A DNA stretch of 64,000 nucleotides from Caulobacter sp. X (GTDB lineage: Bacteria; Pseudomonadota; Alphaproteobacteria; Caulobacterales; Caulobacteraceae): contig NZ_PEGF01000002.1 in NCBI RefSeq assembly GCF_002742635.1, forward strand, positions 1,240,001-1,304,000, read 5' to 3'. Positions 46,901 to 55,396 of the stretch are shown here, piece after piece. Each line of letters opens with the position of its first letter. Position 1 is the first letter of the stretch. Under the pieces are notes generated by a model. That model had not been told where the DNA came from. It saw only the letters and a list, made by a program, of their open reading frames with translations, and searched no databases. Made by a program: the position numbers and the translations under genes.

Positions 46901-49900
46901 GCCCTGACCAACACCCAGGTCGCGGCCATGACCGTGACCCAGCTGAAGGGCCTGTCGGTCACCGACATCGATGAGCTGTCGGCCACCCAGGTCGGCGCCC
47001 TCGCGGCGGCCCAGATCAGCGCCCTGAGCCAGGCCCAGGCGCAGGAGCTGTCGGTCACCCAGATCGGCGGTCTCTCGGCCACCCAGGTCGCGGCCCTGAA
47101 CACGACGAACCTGACCTCGCTGAACGCCACCCAGCTCGGCGCCCTGTCGACGACCCAGGTCAAGGGCCTGACGGCGAGCCAGCTCGGCAGCCTGAGCACC
47201 GCCAATGTCGGCAACCTGAGCGAGACGCAGGTCGGGGCGCTGAGCGCCTCGCAGATCGGCTCCCTGGCCGCCGCCAGCTTCTCGGCCCTGAACGCCACCC
47301 AGGTCGGCGCTCTGAGCGAGACCCAGATCAAGGGCGTGACCGCCACGCAACTGAAGGGTCTGTCGACCACTGACATCGCTGAGCTGTCGACCACTCAGGT
47401 CGGCGCGCTCTCGGCTTCGCAGGTCGGAGCCCTCGGCGCCAACTTCTCGGCCCTGGACGCGACCCAGGTCGGCGCGCTGTCGACGACCCAGGTCAAGGGG
47501 CTGACGACGACCCAGTTGTCCAACCTCACGACCACGGACGTCGGCGAGCTGTCGGCCACCCAGGTCGGCGCCTTGACCGCGGATCAGATCAAGTCCCTGT
47601 CCGCCGGAAACCTGTCGGCCCTGACCGGCACCCAGGCGGCGGCTCTGACGACCACCCAGGTCAAGGGCCTGACGACCACCCAGATCGCCGGTCTGTCGAC
47701 GACGGACGTCGGCGAGCTCTCCGACACCCAGCTGTCGGCCCTTTCGGCCCAGCAGATCGCGGCGCTGAACGTCGACGACCTGACCGCCACCCAGATCTCG
47801 GGCCTCAGCGCGACCCTGATCGGCGCGCTGGGCTCGGCTAAGTTCTCGGGATGGGACGCCACCCAGGTGGCCGCCCTGAGCGAGACCCAGATCAAGGGCC
47901 TGACCTCCACGCAGTTGGGCGGCCTGACCACCGGCGATGTCGGCGAACTGTCCGCGACCCAGGTTGGCGCTCTGACGCCGACCCAGATCGGCGCCATGAA
48001 CGCCGCGGCCTTCTCGGCGCTCGACGCCACCCAGACCGCGGCGCTGTCGACGACCCAGATCAAGGGTCTGAACACGACCCAGCTCAAGAACCTGTCGGTC
48101 GCCGACATCGGCGAGCTGTCCGAAACCCAGGTCGGGGCCCTGGCGCCGTCGCAACTGGGCGCTCTGAGCACCACGGGCGTTGGGGCGCTGAACGCCACTC
48201 AGGTGGCCGTGCTGTCGACGACGCAGGTCAAGGGTCTCACCACGACCCAGTTGTCCGCCCTCAGCGCGACCGACATCGGTGAGTTCACGGCGACCCAGAT
48301 CGGCGCCCTGACGGCCGACCAGGTCAAGTCGTTGACGGCGGCCAACCTCTCGGCCCTGGACGCCACCCAAGCCAGCGCCTTGACCAACACCCAGATCGCG
48401 GCGCTGACGACGACCCAACTGAAGGGCCTGTCGGTCACCGATATCGATGAGCTGTCGGCGACCCAGGTCGGGGCCCTGACGGCCCTGCAGATCGGCGCTC
48501 TCACCACCAACCAGGTGCAGGAGCTTTCGGCGACCCAGATCGGCGGTCTTTCGTCGACGCAGGTGGGGGCGTTGAACACGACGAACCTGACCTCGCTGAA
48601 CGCCACCCAGATCGGCGCGCTGTCGACGACCCAGGTCAAGGGTCTGACGGCGACCCAGCTGTCCAACCTTAGCACCGCCAATGTCGGCGACCTGAGCGAG
48701 ACGCAGGTGGGGGCGCTGAGCGCCTCGCAGATCGGCTCGCTGGGCGCTGCCAACTTCTCGAACTTGAACGCGACGCAAGTCGGCGCGCTGAGCGAGACCC
48801 AGATCAAGGGCCTGACCGCCACGCAGCTGAAGGGTCTGTCGACCGCCGACGTGGCCGAGCTGTCGACCACCCAGGTGGGCGCGCTGTCGCCCACGCAGAT
48901 CGGCGCTCTGGGCGCCAACTTCTCGGCCCTGGACGCGACCCAGGTTGGCGCGCTGTCGACGACCCAGATCAAGGGCCTGACGACGGCCCAGGTGGCTGGT
49001 CTGACGACGACCGACATCGGCGAGCTGTCGACGACCCTGATCGGCGCGCTCAGCGCCGACCAGGTCAAGTCGCTGTCCAACGCCGGCCTGTCGGCCCTGG
49101 ACGCGACCCAGACGGGGGCGCTGTCGACGACCCAGGTCAAGGGTCTGACCACGACCCAGATCAGCAACCTGACCGCCACGGATATCGGCGAGCTGACCGG
49201 GACGCAGCTTGGCGCCCTGAACAACTCGCAGCTGGCCGCGCTGACCCAGGCCAACGTCAAGGCTCTGACGACGACCCAGCTGGGCGCGCTGAGCTCGACC
49301 CAGATCGGCGCGTTCGCGCCGACCAACTTCTCGGCCCTGGACGCCACTCAGGTCGGCAGCCTGACCGAGACCCAGGTCAAGGGCCTGACGACGGCCCAGA
49401 TCGGCGGCCTGTCCGCGGCTGACGTCGCCGAGCTGTCGGCGACCCAGGTGGGGGCGCTGAGCGCCTCGCAGGTGGGCGCCCTGAGCACCACCGCCGTCTC
49501 GGCCCTGGACGCGACCCAGGTGGGCGCGCTGTCGACGACCCAGGTCAAGGGCCTGACGGCGACCCAGCTGAAGATCTTCTCGACCACCGATGTCGGCGAG
49601 CTGTCCGAGACCCAGGTCGGGGCCCTGACCCCGACGCAGCTGGGCGCTCTGAGCAACGCGGCGCTCTCGGCCCTGACCGCCACCCAGACCGCGGCGCTGT
49701 CGACGACCCAGATCAAGGGTCTGACGACGACCCAGCTGTCCAACCTGACCGCCACCGACATCGGCGAGCTGTCGGCGACCCAGGTCGGGGCCCTGACGGC
49801 CGATCAGATCAAGTCGCTGACCCCGGCCAACCTGTCGGCCCTGGACGCCACCCAGGTCGGCGCCCTGACCAACACCCAGGTCGCGGCCATGACCGTGACC

Positions 49901-51346
49901 CAGCTGAAGGGCCTGTCGGTCACCGACATCGATGAGCTGTCGGCCACCCAGGTCGGCGCCCTCGCGGCGGCCCAGATCAGCGCCCTGAGCCAGGCCCAGG
50001 CGCAGGAGCTGTCGGTCACCCAGATCGGCGGTCTCTCGGCCACCCAGGTCGCGGCCCTGAACACGACGAACCTGACCTCGCTGAACGCCACCCAGCTCGG
50101 CGCCCTGTCGACGACCCAGGTCAAGGGCCTGACGGCGAGCCAGCTCGGCAGCCTGAGCACCGCCAACATCGCGGCCCTGGTCCCCACGCAGGTGGGGGCG
50201 CTCAGCTCGACCCAGATCGCCGGCTTCGCGCCTAGCGGCCTGTCCAACCTGGACGCCACCCAGATGGCGGCGCTGAGCCCGACTCAGGTGCGCGGCTTCA
50301 CGGCCACGCAGCTGAAGGGCCTGAACGCGACCGACATCGGCGAACTGTCGACCACTCAGGTCAGCGCGCTGTCGGCCCTGCAAATCGGCGCCCTGACGGC
50401 CGCGAACATCTCCGCCCTGGACGCGACCCAAGTGGCCGCGCTCAACGAGACCCAGATCAAGGGCCTCACCACCACGCAGATCTCGAGCCTCACCACCACC
50501 GACATCGGTGAGCTGGCGGCCACCCAGATCGGCGCGATGGCGGGCAGCCAGCTGGCGGCGCTGAACACGACCAACCTTTCGGCCCTGACGGCGACCCAGG
50601 TCGGGGCGATCACCACCACCCAGATCAAGAGCCTGACCGTCGACCAGGTGAAGAACCTGTCGACGACCGATATCGGCGAACTGTCCGAGACCCAGATCGG
50701 CGCCCTGACGAACAGCCAGGTGACGGCCCTGACGTCGAACCAGGCGCAGCAGCTCAGCGTCACCCAGCTTGGCTCGCTCAGCAGCGCCCAGGTGGGGGCC
50801 CTGACGTCCACGGCGTTCGCGACGCTGGACACGACCCAGGTCGGCGCCCTGACGGCGACCCAGGTCAAGGGTCTGACGGCCACGCAGCTGGGCGCTCTGA
50901 GCACAGCCGACGTTGGTCAGTTCATCGACACGCAGATCGCGGCCCTGAGCATCCTGCAACTGGCGGCTCTTTCGGCGACCAACGTCTCGGCTCTGGACGC
51001 CACCCAGACCGCGGCGCTGACGGCGACCCAGGTCAAGGGCCTGACGACGACCCAACTGAAGGGCCTGACGTCGACCGATATCGGCGACCTGTCGGCGACC
51101 CAGCTGTCGGCGCTGACGAGCACCCAACTGGGCGCTCTGTCGACGACGGTGGTCGACAGCCTGACGACGACCCAGGTCGGTCAGCTGCAGCCTTCGCAGC
51201 TGAGCGGTCTGACCACGACGCAGCTGGATTATCTGTCGACGACCAACATCTCGAACCTGACGTCCACCCAGGCCAACGCCCTGACCCAGACCCAGGTCCA
51301 AAGCCTGAGCGACGCTCAGATCGCGGCCTATCTGACCGTGAGCTGA
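43946..51346 (+). CDS. Giant Ser/Thr-rich octapeptide-repeat protein
   Basis: About 2,466 residues, nearly all built from an 8-residue unit of form x-T/A-T-Q/D-V/I/L-x-x-L (STTQVKGL, DATQVGAL, TTTDIGEL); roughly 305 units. Most are grouped by seven into 56-residue super-repeats ending in an acidic octad (DIGEL, DVGEL, DVAEL); some groups have ten. A few units are shortened (GANFSAL). Ser and Thr are very abundant; Cys and His are nearly or wholly absent, and aromatics are rare. There is no signal peptide or membrane span, so export, if any, would be by type I or another leaderless route; it ends in AAYLTVS. Each octad starts with a helix N-cap-like S/T-x-x-Q/D, suggesting a solenoid of short helices, but beta forms are possible. 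Similar TQV-x-x-L proteins are known as uncharacterised 'repeat' proteins. Two glycosyltransferase genes follow. Confidence 0.9.
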   Translation: MPISSLSAAQISNLSVTAIQGLTTTDIQSLNGTQVAAISVTGIGALDTTQVAALSTTQVKALTATQIPKFSASVTFDVTQLTQFSSQQVSALTSTQLAGLDTSHIAVLSATQIGSLSAANFSGLDATQVGQLSETQVKGITATQLKGVSTNDIGELSATQVGALAADRLAALSAANLSALNATQVGALSNTQIAALTTTQLKDLTATDIGELSATQVGALSTVQLGALSAANVSALNSTQVGGLSTTQIKGITTTQIKGLNTTDIGELTDTQVGALTVAQIGALATAQVQQLSTGQLSVLSSTQVGALGAANFSVLDATQVGALSETQIKGLTTAQLGGLSAADVGELSATQVSALSAGQLGALTTTAVSALDATQVGALSTTQIKGLTAAQLKNFSTTDIGELSETQVGALSASQLGSLSTAAVSALNATQVGALSTTQIKGLTTGQVSNLTATDIGELSETQVGALTADQIKNLSTTNLSALSATQVGALNNTQIAAITTTQVKNLTTTDIGELSATQVGALTAAQVGALSQPQAQQLSATQIGGLSSTQVGALNTTNLTSLNATQIGALSTTQVKGLTATQLSNLSTANVGDLSETQVGALSASQIGSLGAANFSNLNATQVGALSETQIQPLTATLMTGLSTADVAELATTQVGALSPTQIGALGANFSALDATQVGALSTTQIKGLTTAQVAGLTTTDIGELSTTLIGALSADQVKSLSNAGLSALDATQTGALSTTQVKGLTTTQISNLTATDIGELTGTQLGALNNSQLAALTQANVKALTTTQLGALSSTQIGAFAPTNFSALDATQVGSLTETQVKGLTTAQIGGLSAADVAELSATQVGALSASQVGALSTTAVSALDATQVGALSTTQVKGLTATQLKIFSTTDVGELSETQVGALTPTQLGALSNAALSALTATQTAALSTTQIKGLTTTQLSNLTATDIGELSATQVGALTADQIKSLTPANLSALDATQVGALTNTQVAAMTVTQLKGLSVTDIDELSATQVGALAAAQISALSQAQAQELSVTQIGGLSATQVAALNTTNLTSLNATQLGALSTTQVKGLTASQLGSLSTANVGNLSETQVGALSASQIGSLAAASFSALNATQVGALSETQIKGVTATQLKGLSTTDIAELSTTQVGALSASQVGALGANFSALDATQVGALSTTQVKGLTTTQLSNLTTTDVGELSATQVGALTADQIKSLSAGNLSALTGTQAAALTTTQVKGLTTTQIAGLSTTDVGELSDTQLSALSAQQIAALNVDDLTATQISGLSATLIGALGSAKFSGWDATQVAALSETQIKGLTSTQLGGLTTGDVGELSATQVGALTPTQIGAMNAAAFSALDATQTAALSTTQIKGLNTTQLKNLSVADIGELSETQVGALAPSQLGALSTTGVGALNATQVAVLSTTQVKGLTTTQLSALSATDIGEFTATQIGALTADQVKSLTAANLSALDATQASALTNTQIAALTTTQLKGLSVTDIDELSATQVGALTALQIGALTTNQVQELSATQIGGLSSTQVGALNTTNLTSLNATQIGALSTTQVKGLTATQLSNLSTANVGDLSETQVGALSASQIGSLGAANFSNLNATQVGALSETQIKGLTATQLKGLSTADVAELSTTQVGALSPTQIGALGANFSALDATQVGALSTTQIKGLTTAQVAGLTTTDIGELSTTLIGALSADQVKSLSNAGLSALDATQTGALSTTQVKGLTTTQISNLTATDIGELTGTQLGALNNSQLAALTQANVKALTTTQLGALSSTQIGAFAPTNFSALDATQVGSLTETQVKGLTTAQIGGLSAADVAELSATQVGALSASQVGALSTTAVSALDATQVGALSTTQVKGLTATQLKIFSTTDVGELSETQVGALTPTQLGALSNAALSALTATQTAALSTTQIKGLTTTQLSNLTATDIGELSATQVGALTADQIKSLTPANLSALDATQVGALTNTQVAAMTVTQLKGLSVTDIDELSATQVGALAAAQISALSQAQAQELSVTQIGGLSATQVAALNTTNLTSLNATQLGALSTTQVKGLTASQLGSLSTANIAALVPTQVGALSSTQIAGFAPSGLSNLDATQMAALSPTQVRGFTATQLKGLNATDIGELSTTQVSALSALQIGALTAANISALDATQVAALNETQIKGLTTTQISSLTTTDIGELAATQIGAMAGSQLAALNTTNLSALTATQVGAITTTQIKSLTVDQVKNLSTTDIGELSETQIGALTNSQVTALTSNQAQQLSVTQLGSLSSAQVGALTSTAFATLDTTQVGALTATQVKGLTATQLGALSTADVGQFIDTQIAALSILQLAALSATNVSALDATQTAALTATQVKGLTTTQLKGLTSTDIGDLSATQLSALTSTQLGALSTTVVDSLTTTQVGQLQPSQLSGLTTTQLDYLSTTNISNLTSTQANALTQTQVQSLSDAQIAAYLTVS
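45561..47205 (+). repeat. Internal duplication, copy 1
   Basis: This 1,645-bp stretch recurs at 48522-50166 with an offset of 2,961 bp, in frame. The copies look identical at almost every base I compared, including silent positions. The few differences cluster at about 45844-45947. Confidence 0.85.
48522..50166 (+). repeat. Internal duplication, copy 2
   Basis: Second copy of the 1,645-bp block, 2,961 bp after the first. In protein terms the offset is 987 residues, equal to 124 octads less five residues lost in three short units. Beyond its end the copies diverge abruptly. Confidence 0.85.
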
Positions 51347-51354
51347 TCCCGGCC

Positions 51355-51382
51355 GCCGCTCGCGCTCTCGGGCGCGAGCGGC
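51355..51382 (+). terminator. Strong stem-loop after the giant repeat gene
   Basis: An 11-bp perfect stem (GCCGCTCGCGC/GCGCGAGCGGC) with a 6-nt loop lies 8 bp after the stop. There is no T-run, so it may only slow transcription or protect the mRNA; read-through into the glycosyltransferase genes stays possible. Confidence 0.5.
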
Positions 51383-51496
51383 GATCGCTCCAGATGAATG
51401 GTCGGGCCCTGAGCCCCATGCCATGATCGGACTTGGCGCGACTCGCGCGCCATGCTCACCCATGGCTGTCCGTCGCCTACCGGTATCAGGAAGACT

Positions 51497-53527
51497 ATGG
51501 CCGACATCGATACGCTGGATCTGCTCAGCAAGCTGACCTCCGAAGGCTGCTCGCTCGGAGAGTTGATCACCATCGCCTCGGAACTGGCCCAGGCGGGCAA
51601 GCCGCAGGTGGCGGATCAGGCCTACAAGATCTGGGCGCGCTTCAACCCCGAGCATCCGCAGTTGTGCGTGGCGCTGTTCAATCGCTCGGTTCTGCAGTCG
51701 GCCCTCGGCGACAATGGAGGCGCGGCGGCCTCGTTGGAGCAGGCGATCGCGCTGAACCCCGACTTCATGCCGGCCTATGTGAATCTGGGCGGTCTGCAGG
51801 AGCGGGCGGGACTCAGCGAACTGGCCATCGCCACTTGGGAAGCCGGCGCGAACCGCTCGGCCAACATCAATGGCATGGCGGTCAGCTACGCCTTCACCTG
51901 TCTGAAGCAGATCGCGCGTCTGCTGGGGGACTTGCTTCAACCGGCGCGCGCCGAGATGGCGCTCCAGCGCGCGGCGGACATCGATCCGCACGCCATGGAC
52001 GTGATCGGTCAGTTGGTCGCCACGCGTCTTTCGCAGTGCAAGTGGCCGATTCTGGCGCCGTCAGAACGCGTCAGCCGCGAGACGCTGCTCAGCGGCGTCA
52101 ATCCGCTGTCGATCGCCGCCTATACCGATGATCCGATGCTGCTGTTGGCGGCCGCCAACACCCTGATCGAGCGCGAGGTCAAGGCGACGCCTGAACAGAT
52201 CCGCGTCGACCGGCGCGACGCGCCGATCGACCTGACCGGCCGGCGGCTGCGGATCGGGTACATCTCTTCCGATCTCCGCGATCACGCGGTCGGCTATCTG
52301 ATGGCCGAACTGTTCGAAGTGCACGACAAGGAGAAAGTCGAGGTCTTCGCCTACTACTGCGGCCAGGAGAGCAGTGACGGCCTTAACACGCGCATCCGCG
52401 CGGCGGTGGAGCATTTCATCGACATCCGCCCGATGAGCGATGACGAGGCCGCTCAGCGCATCGCCGACGACGGCATCGACATCCTGGTCGACGTCAATGG
52501 CCACACCCGCGACGCCCGCACCGCCGTCTTCGCGCGCCGGCCGGCGCCCATCCTGGTCAACTGGCTGGGCTATCCGGGGACGATGGGCAGCGACTACCAC
52601 CACTACATCATCGCCGACCCGTGGATCATCCCGCCGGAGATGGAGCACTACTACTCCGAGGCTGTGCGCCGGATCCCCTGCTATCAGCCCAATGACCGAC
52701 GCCGGCGCGTTCAGGAGGAATGCCCGACCCGCGCCGAGGCGGGCTTGCCCGAGGACGCCTTTGTCTTCTGCTGCTTCAACGGCGTCCAGAAGATCACGCC
52801 GCACGTGTTCGACCGCTGGATGCAGATCCTCAAGCGCACGCCGGGCAGCGTGCTGTGGCTGCTAGACAGCAACCCGGAGGCCAACGCCCGCCTGCGCGAC
52901 TACGCGGAAGCCAAGGGCGTTGACAGGACGCGCATCGTCTTCGCGCCGAAGCTGCAGAACGCCTACCACCTGGCCCGCTATCGGCTGGCGGACCTCTTCC
53001 TAGACACCACGCCCTATGGCGCGCACACGACGGCCTCGGACGCTCTGTGGATGGCGGTGCCGGTGCTGACCTGGTCGGGCCGCAGCTTTGCTTCGCGGGT
53101 CTGCGGCAGCCTGGTCCGCAGCGCGGGCCTGCCCGAGATGGTGGTCGATAGCGGCGAGGCCTATGTCGACAAGGCCGTCGAGATCGGCGCGGATCGCGAG
53201 AAGGCCCGGGCCCTGCGCGCGACGCTGGAGGCCAACCGCGACACCTGCGTGCTGTTCAACATGGACCTGCTGGCCGACAGCCTGGAGACGCTCTATGGCG
53301 AGATGGTCGCCGAGTATCAGGCCGGCGGGCGGCCCAGCCCGGACCTGACCAATCTGGACGTCTACATGAAGGTGGGCCTGGAATTGGACCAGGATCATCG
53401 CGAGATGCAGGGGGTGGAGGACTACGAAGGCCTTTATCGCCAAGCCTTGGCCCGTCGTCACAAGGTCAGGTCGATCCCCGCGGACAATCGGATCTGGACG
53501 CCGGACGCGCGTCAGTCGGCGACCTGA
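51497..53527 (+). CDS. TPR-containing GT41 glycosyltransferase (O-GlcNAc-transferase-like)
   Basis: A 676-residue cytoplasmic glycosyltransferase. The N-terminal third carries TPR-like helices (about 45-140, FNRSVLQSALGDNGGAAASLEQAIALNPDF then MPAYVNLGGLQERAG). The rest is a full GT41 (SPINDLY/OGT) catalytic region: RLRIGYISSDLRDHAVGYLM, DILVDVNGHTRDART, LVNWLGYPGTMGSDYHHYIIADPWIIPP, CCFNGVQKITPHVFDRWM and YGAHTTASDALWMAVPVLTWSG. These enzymes attach sugars to Ser/Thr of proteins; in Caulobacter the GT41 protein FlmG modifies flagellins. It lies 150 bp after the giant Ser/Thr-rich gene, which I infer to be its target. The ATG at 51497 follows CAGGAAG. Confidence 0.94.
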   Translation: MADIDTLDLLSKLTSEGCSLGELITIASELAQAGKPQVADQAYKIWARFNPEHPQLCVALFNRSVLQSALGDNGGAAASLEQAIALNPDFMPAYVNLGGLQERAGLSELAIATWEAGANRSANINGMAVSYAFTCLKQIARLLGDLLQPARAEMALQRAADIDPHAMDVIGQLVATRLSQCKWPILAPSERVSRETLLSGVNPLSIAAYTDDPMLLLAAANTLIEREVKATPEQIRVDRRDAPIDLTGRRLRIGYISSDLRDHAVGYLMAELFEVHDKEKVEVFAYYCGQESSDGLNTRIRAAVEHFIDIRPMSDDEAAQRIADDGIDILVDVNGHTRDARTAVFARRPAPILVNWLGYPGTMGSDYHHYIIADPWIIPPEMEHYYSEAVRRIPCYQPNDRRRRVQEECPTRAEAGLPEDAFVFCCFNGVQKITPHVFDRWMQILKRTPGSVLWLLDSNPEANARLRDYAEAKGVDRTRIVFAPKLQNAYHLARYRLADLFLDTTPYGAHTTASDALWMAVPVLTWSGRSFASRVCGSLVRSAGLPEMVVDSGEAYVDKAVEIGADREKARALRATLEANRDTCVLFNMDLLADSLETLYGEMVAEYQAGGRPSPDLTNLDVYMKVGLELDQDHREMQGVEDYEGLYRQALARRHKVRSIPADNRIWTPDARQSAT

Positions 53528-53534
53528 TCAAGAC

Positions 53535-54599
53535 ATGCGCGTCTTTCCGCCGATCTATCCTTGGAACGCTTTCGACAGCCGCCGATGGATGGAGTCCTAT
53601 CGGTCGCCGGTGATCCCGCGGGTTCCCGCGCCGAGAAACCTGACGGTCCACGCCGAGTCCGAGGAAATGCGGCATCGGCTGATGTCGGAATTCGACCACG
53701 TGCATTTCGACCGGGTCGGACGCCTCGACGGCGAGTTCGTCAGCAGCGAAACCGGTTTGCTGTTGTTCGACCGGGCCGGCTCCTGCCTGCAGGCCAATTT
53801 CCCGGGCGGCAGCTCGATGGCGGCGACGCTGACGTTCACCGAAGCCAATAACCCGGCCCTCTGGGACCATACCCAATCTCTGCGGGACAACTGGGACACG
53901 CTGCCGCTGATCGAGAACGCGGCGGTCTTCAGCCACATCTATTCGAACAACTACTACCACTTCTCCTTCGAACTCCTGCAGAAGTTCCGGCTGATCCAGG
54001 ACTTCGACATCGGGGTCGTGGTGATGCCGTCGCCGATCTACCACAACGGCGTCTTCCGCGAGATGATCTCCCAGGCCTTGGGAGACCGTCTGCTTTTGCC
54101 GTCGTCCGAAGTGGCCCGGCTGAAGAACCCGATGCTGGTCGAGGCCTGGCAGTCCGAAGAGGGGCTCCGCTGGCTGCGAGCGTTCGTGGGCAAGACCCTG
54201 CCGGCGGAGGGGCGCCGCTACTACATCCGGCGTAACCCGCTGAAACCGCGCCGCGGCAACAACATCGTCGAGACCGAGGCCTTCCTGGCCTTCCTGGAGC
54301 GACACGACTTCACGACGATCGATTTCGGCAACGGCGAGCTCTCGCTGTCCCAGCAGATCGACAAGTTGCAGGGCGCGTCGTTCGTTCTGGCGACGCATGG
54401 CGCGGGCCTGACGAACCTGTCCTATCTGAACGGTCCCGCCCGTATCGTCGAGATCTTCAGCCGCGCGGTGATCTCGACTTCGTTCATCCGGGTTTCGGAC
54501 GCGCTGGACCTCGAGCACCACGCGATCATCGCCGAGACTTTGGACGAGCAGGGCGACATCATCGTCGACTGCGACCTGCTGGAAAGCCTAGTGGTCTAG
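53535..54599 (+). CDS. GT61 family glycosyltransferase
   Basis: A 354-residue protein of the DUF563/GT61 type, which includes protein- and glycan-modifying xylosyl-, arabinosyl- and O-GlcNAc-transferases. Signature regions are HIYSNNYYHFSFELLQKFRL, YYIRRNPLKPRRGNNIVE, FGNGELSLSQQIDKLQGASFVLATHGAGLTNLSYL and VEIFSRAVI. There are no membrane spans. It starts 7 bp after the GT41 stop, so the two are surely cotranscribed and may build a two-sugar or modified glycan. It overlaps the convergent hydratase gene by 4 bp. Confidence 0.88.
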   Translation: MRVFPPIYPWNAFDSRRWMESYRSPVIPRVPAPRNLTVHAESEEMRHRLMSEFDHVHFDRVGRLDGEFVSSETGLLLFDRAGSCLQANFPGGSSMAATLTFTEANNPALWDHTQSLRDNWDTLPLIENAAVFSHIYSNNYYHFSFELLQKFRLIQDFDIGVVVMPSPIYHNGVFREMISQALGDRLLLPSSEVARLKNPMLVEAWQSEEGLRWLRAFVGKTLPAEGRRYYIRRNPLKPRRGNNIVETEAFLAFLERHDFTTIDFGNGELSLSQQIDKLQGASFVLATHGAGLTNLSYLNGPARIVEIFSRAVISTSFIRVSDALDLEHHAIIAETLDEQGDIIVDCDLLESLVV

Positions 54600-55396
54600 A
54601 CCTCGGCCTTCGCCTTCATGAGCGCCGCGCCGCCGCTTTCGGCCCAGAGCTCGGCGCCGGAGTCCGTGGGCTGGCCAAGCGCCGCGATGGTCTCGCCGCA
54701 GAAGGCCGGCTTCAGGGCGCGGAAGGAAAAGCGCTTGAGCGGCCGGGCGGGCATGGCCTCCAGAAGAAGCAGCGCGATAAGCGGGCCGTGCACGACGAGG
54801 CCCGGATAGCCCTCGACGCCGGTCGCGTAGTCCCCGTCGTAGTGGATGCGGTGGCTGTTGGCTGTCGCGGCCGAAAAGGCGAACAGCAGGGCGGGATCGG
54901 TGGCGGTCTCTCGCCGCCATTGCGCCGCCTGGGCCGGATCGGTTTCCGGCGTCCGCGGCGCGGGCGAGGCGGCGGTGTAGACAATGGTCTGGCGCTCGCT
55001 GACGCGCGTCGCGCCCGCCTGGCTGAAGACCCGGTCCACGGTCACGAAGGTGAGGGACCCGCTGGCGCCGGCCTTTTCCTCGACCTTGGCGATCGTCTCG
55101 ATGAGTTCGGTCTCGAGGCCGGGCAGGAGAGGGCCCGTGAAGGTCATGTCGGCGGCCGCGAACATCCGACGAGGCGCTTCGATCGGCGGCAGGAACAGGC
55201 CGCGCCGTGGATGACCGTCCGGGCCCAGGTCCGATCGCCTGACCGGCTCGGCCAGGCACGCCCAATGCCAGGCTGGCGGGACCTCCGTGGGCGGAACAGG
55301 ACGGTCCAGGACCGCGGCGAGCCGGGCAAGGTCGGACGCCTCCAGCACCGCCGTCCGCCGCCTCTGACGGCCGATCCAGTCGGCGTAAACGCTCAT
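54596..55396 (-). CDS. FAS1-type/MaoC-like acyl-CoA hydratase
   Basis: A 266-residue double-hotdog protein similar to mesaconyl-C4-CoA hydratase and HTD2-like 3-hydroxyacyl-thioester dehydratases. The catalytic hydratase motif appears as ANSHRIHYDGDYATGVEGYPGLVVHGPLIALLLLEAM (Asp and His in HYDGDYA). The N-terminal half (LDRPVPPTEVPPAWHWACL, HPRRGLFLPPIEAPRRMFA) is the FAS1-like dehydratase domain. The ATG overlaps the acyl-CoA dehydrogenase stop as ATGA, so the two are coupled. It probably hydrates an enoyl-CoA made by its partner. Confidence 0.88.
   Translation of the reverse strand: MSVYADWIGRQRRRTAVLEASDLARLAAVLDRPVPPTEVPPAWHWACLAEPVRRSDLGPDGHPRRGLFLPPIEAPRRMFAAADMTFTGPLLPGLETELIETIAKVEEKAGASGSLTFVTVDRVFSQAGATRVSERQTIVYTAASPAPRTPETDPAQAAQWRRETATDPALLFAFSAATANSHRIHYDGDYATGVEGYPGLVVHGPLIALLLLEAMPARPLKRFSFRALKPAFCGETIAALGQPTDSGAELWAESGGAALMKAKAEV

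Noticed and set aside
43946..51346. A CRISPR-like array, because of the many short DNA repeats.
   Set aside because: The repeats are in-frame coding units without unique spacers of constant length, and no cas genes are present.
45326..51991. A 2,221-residue open frame on the minus strand opposite the giant repeat gene.
   Set aside because: It is a by-product of the 24-bp repeat with GC-biased third positions. The plus strand has the ribosome site, the regular hydrophobic spacing and the downstream operon; the minus product is an Arg/Gly/Gln repeat with no protein-like pattern.
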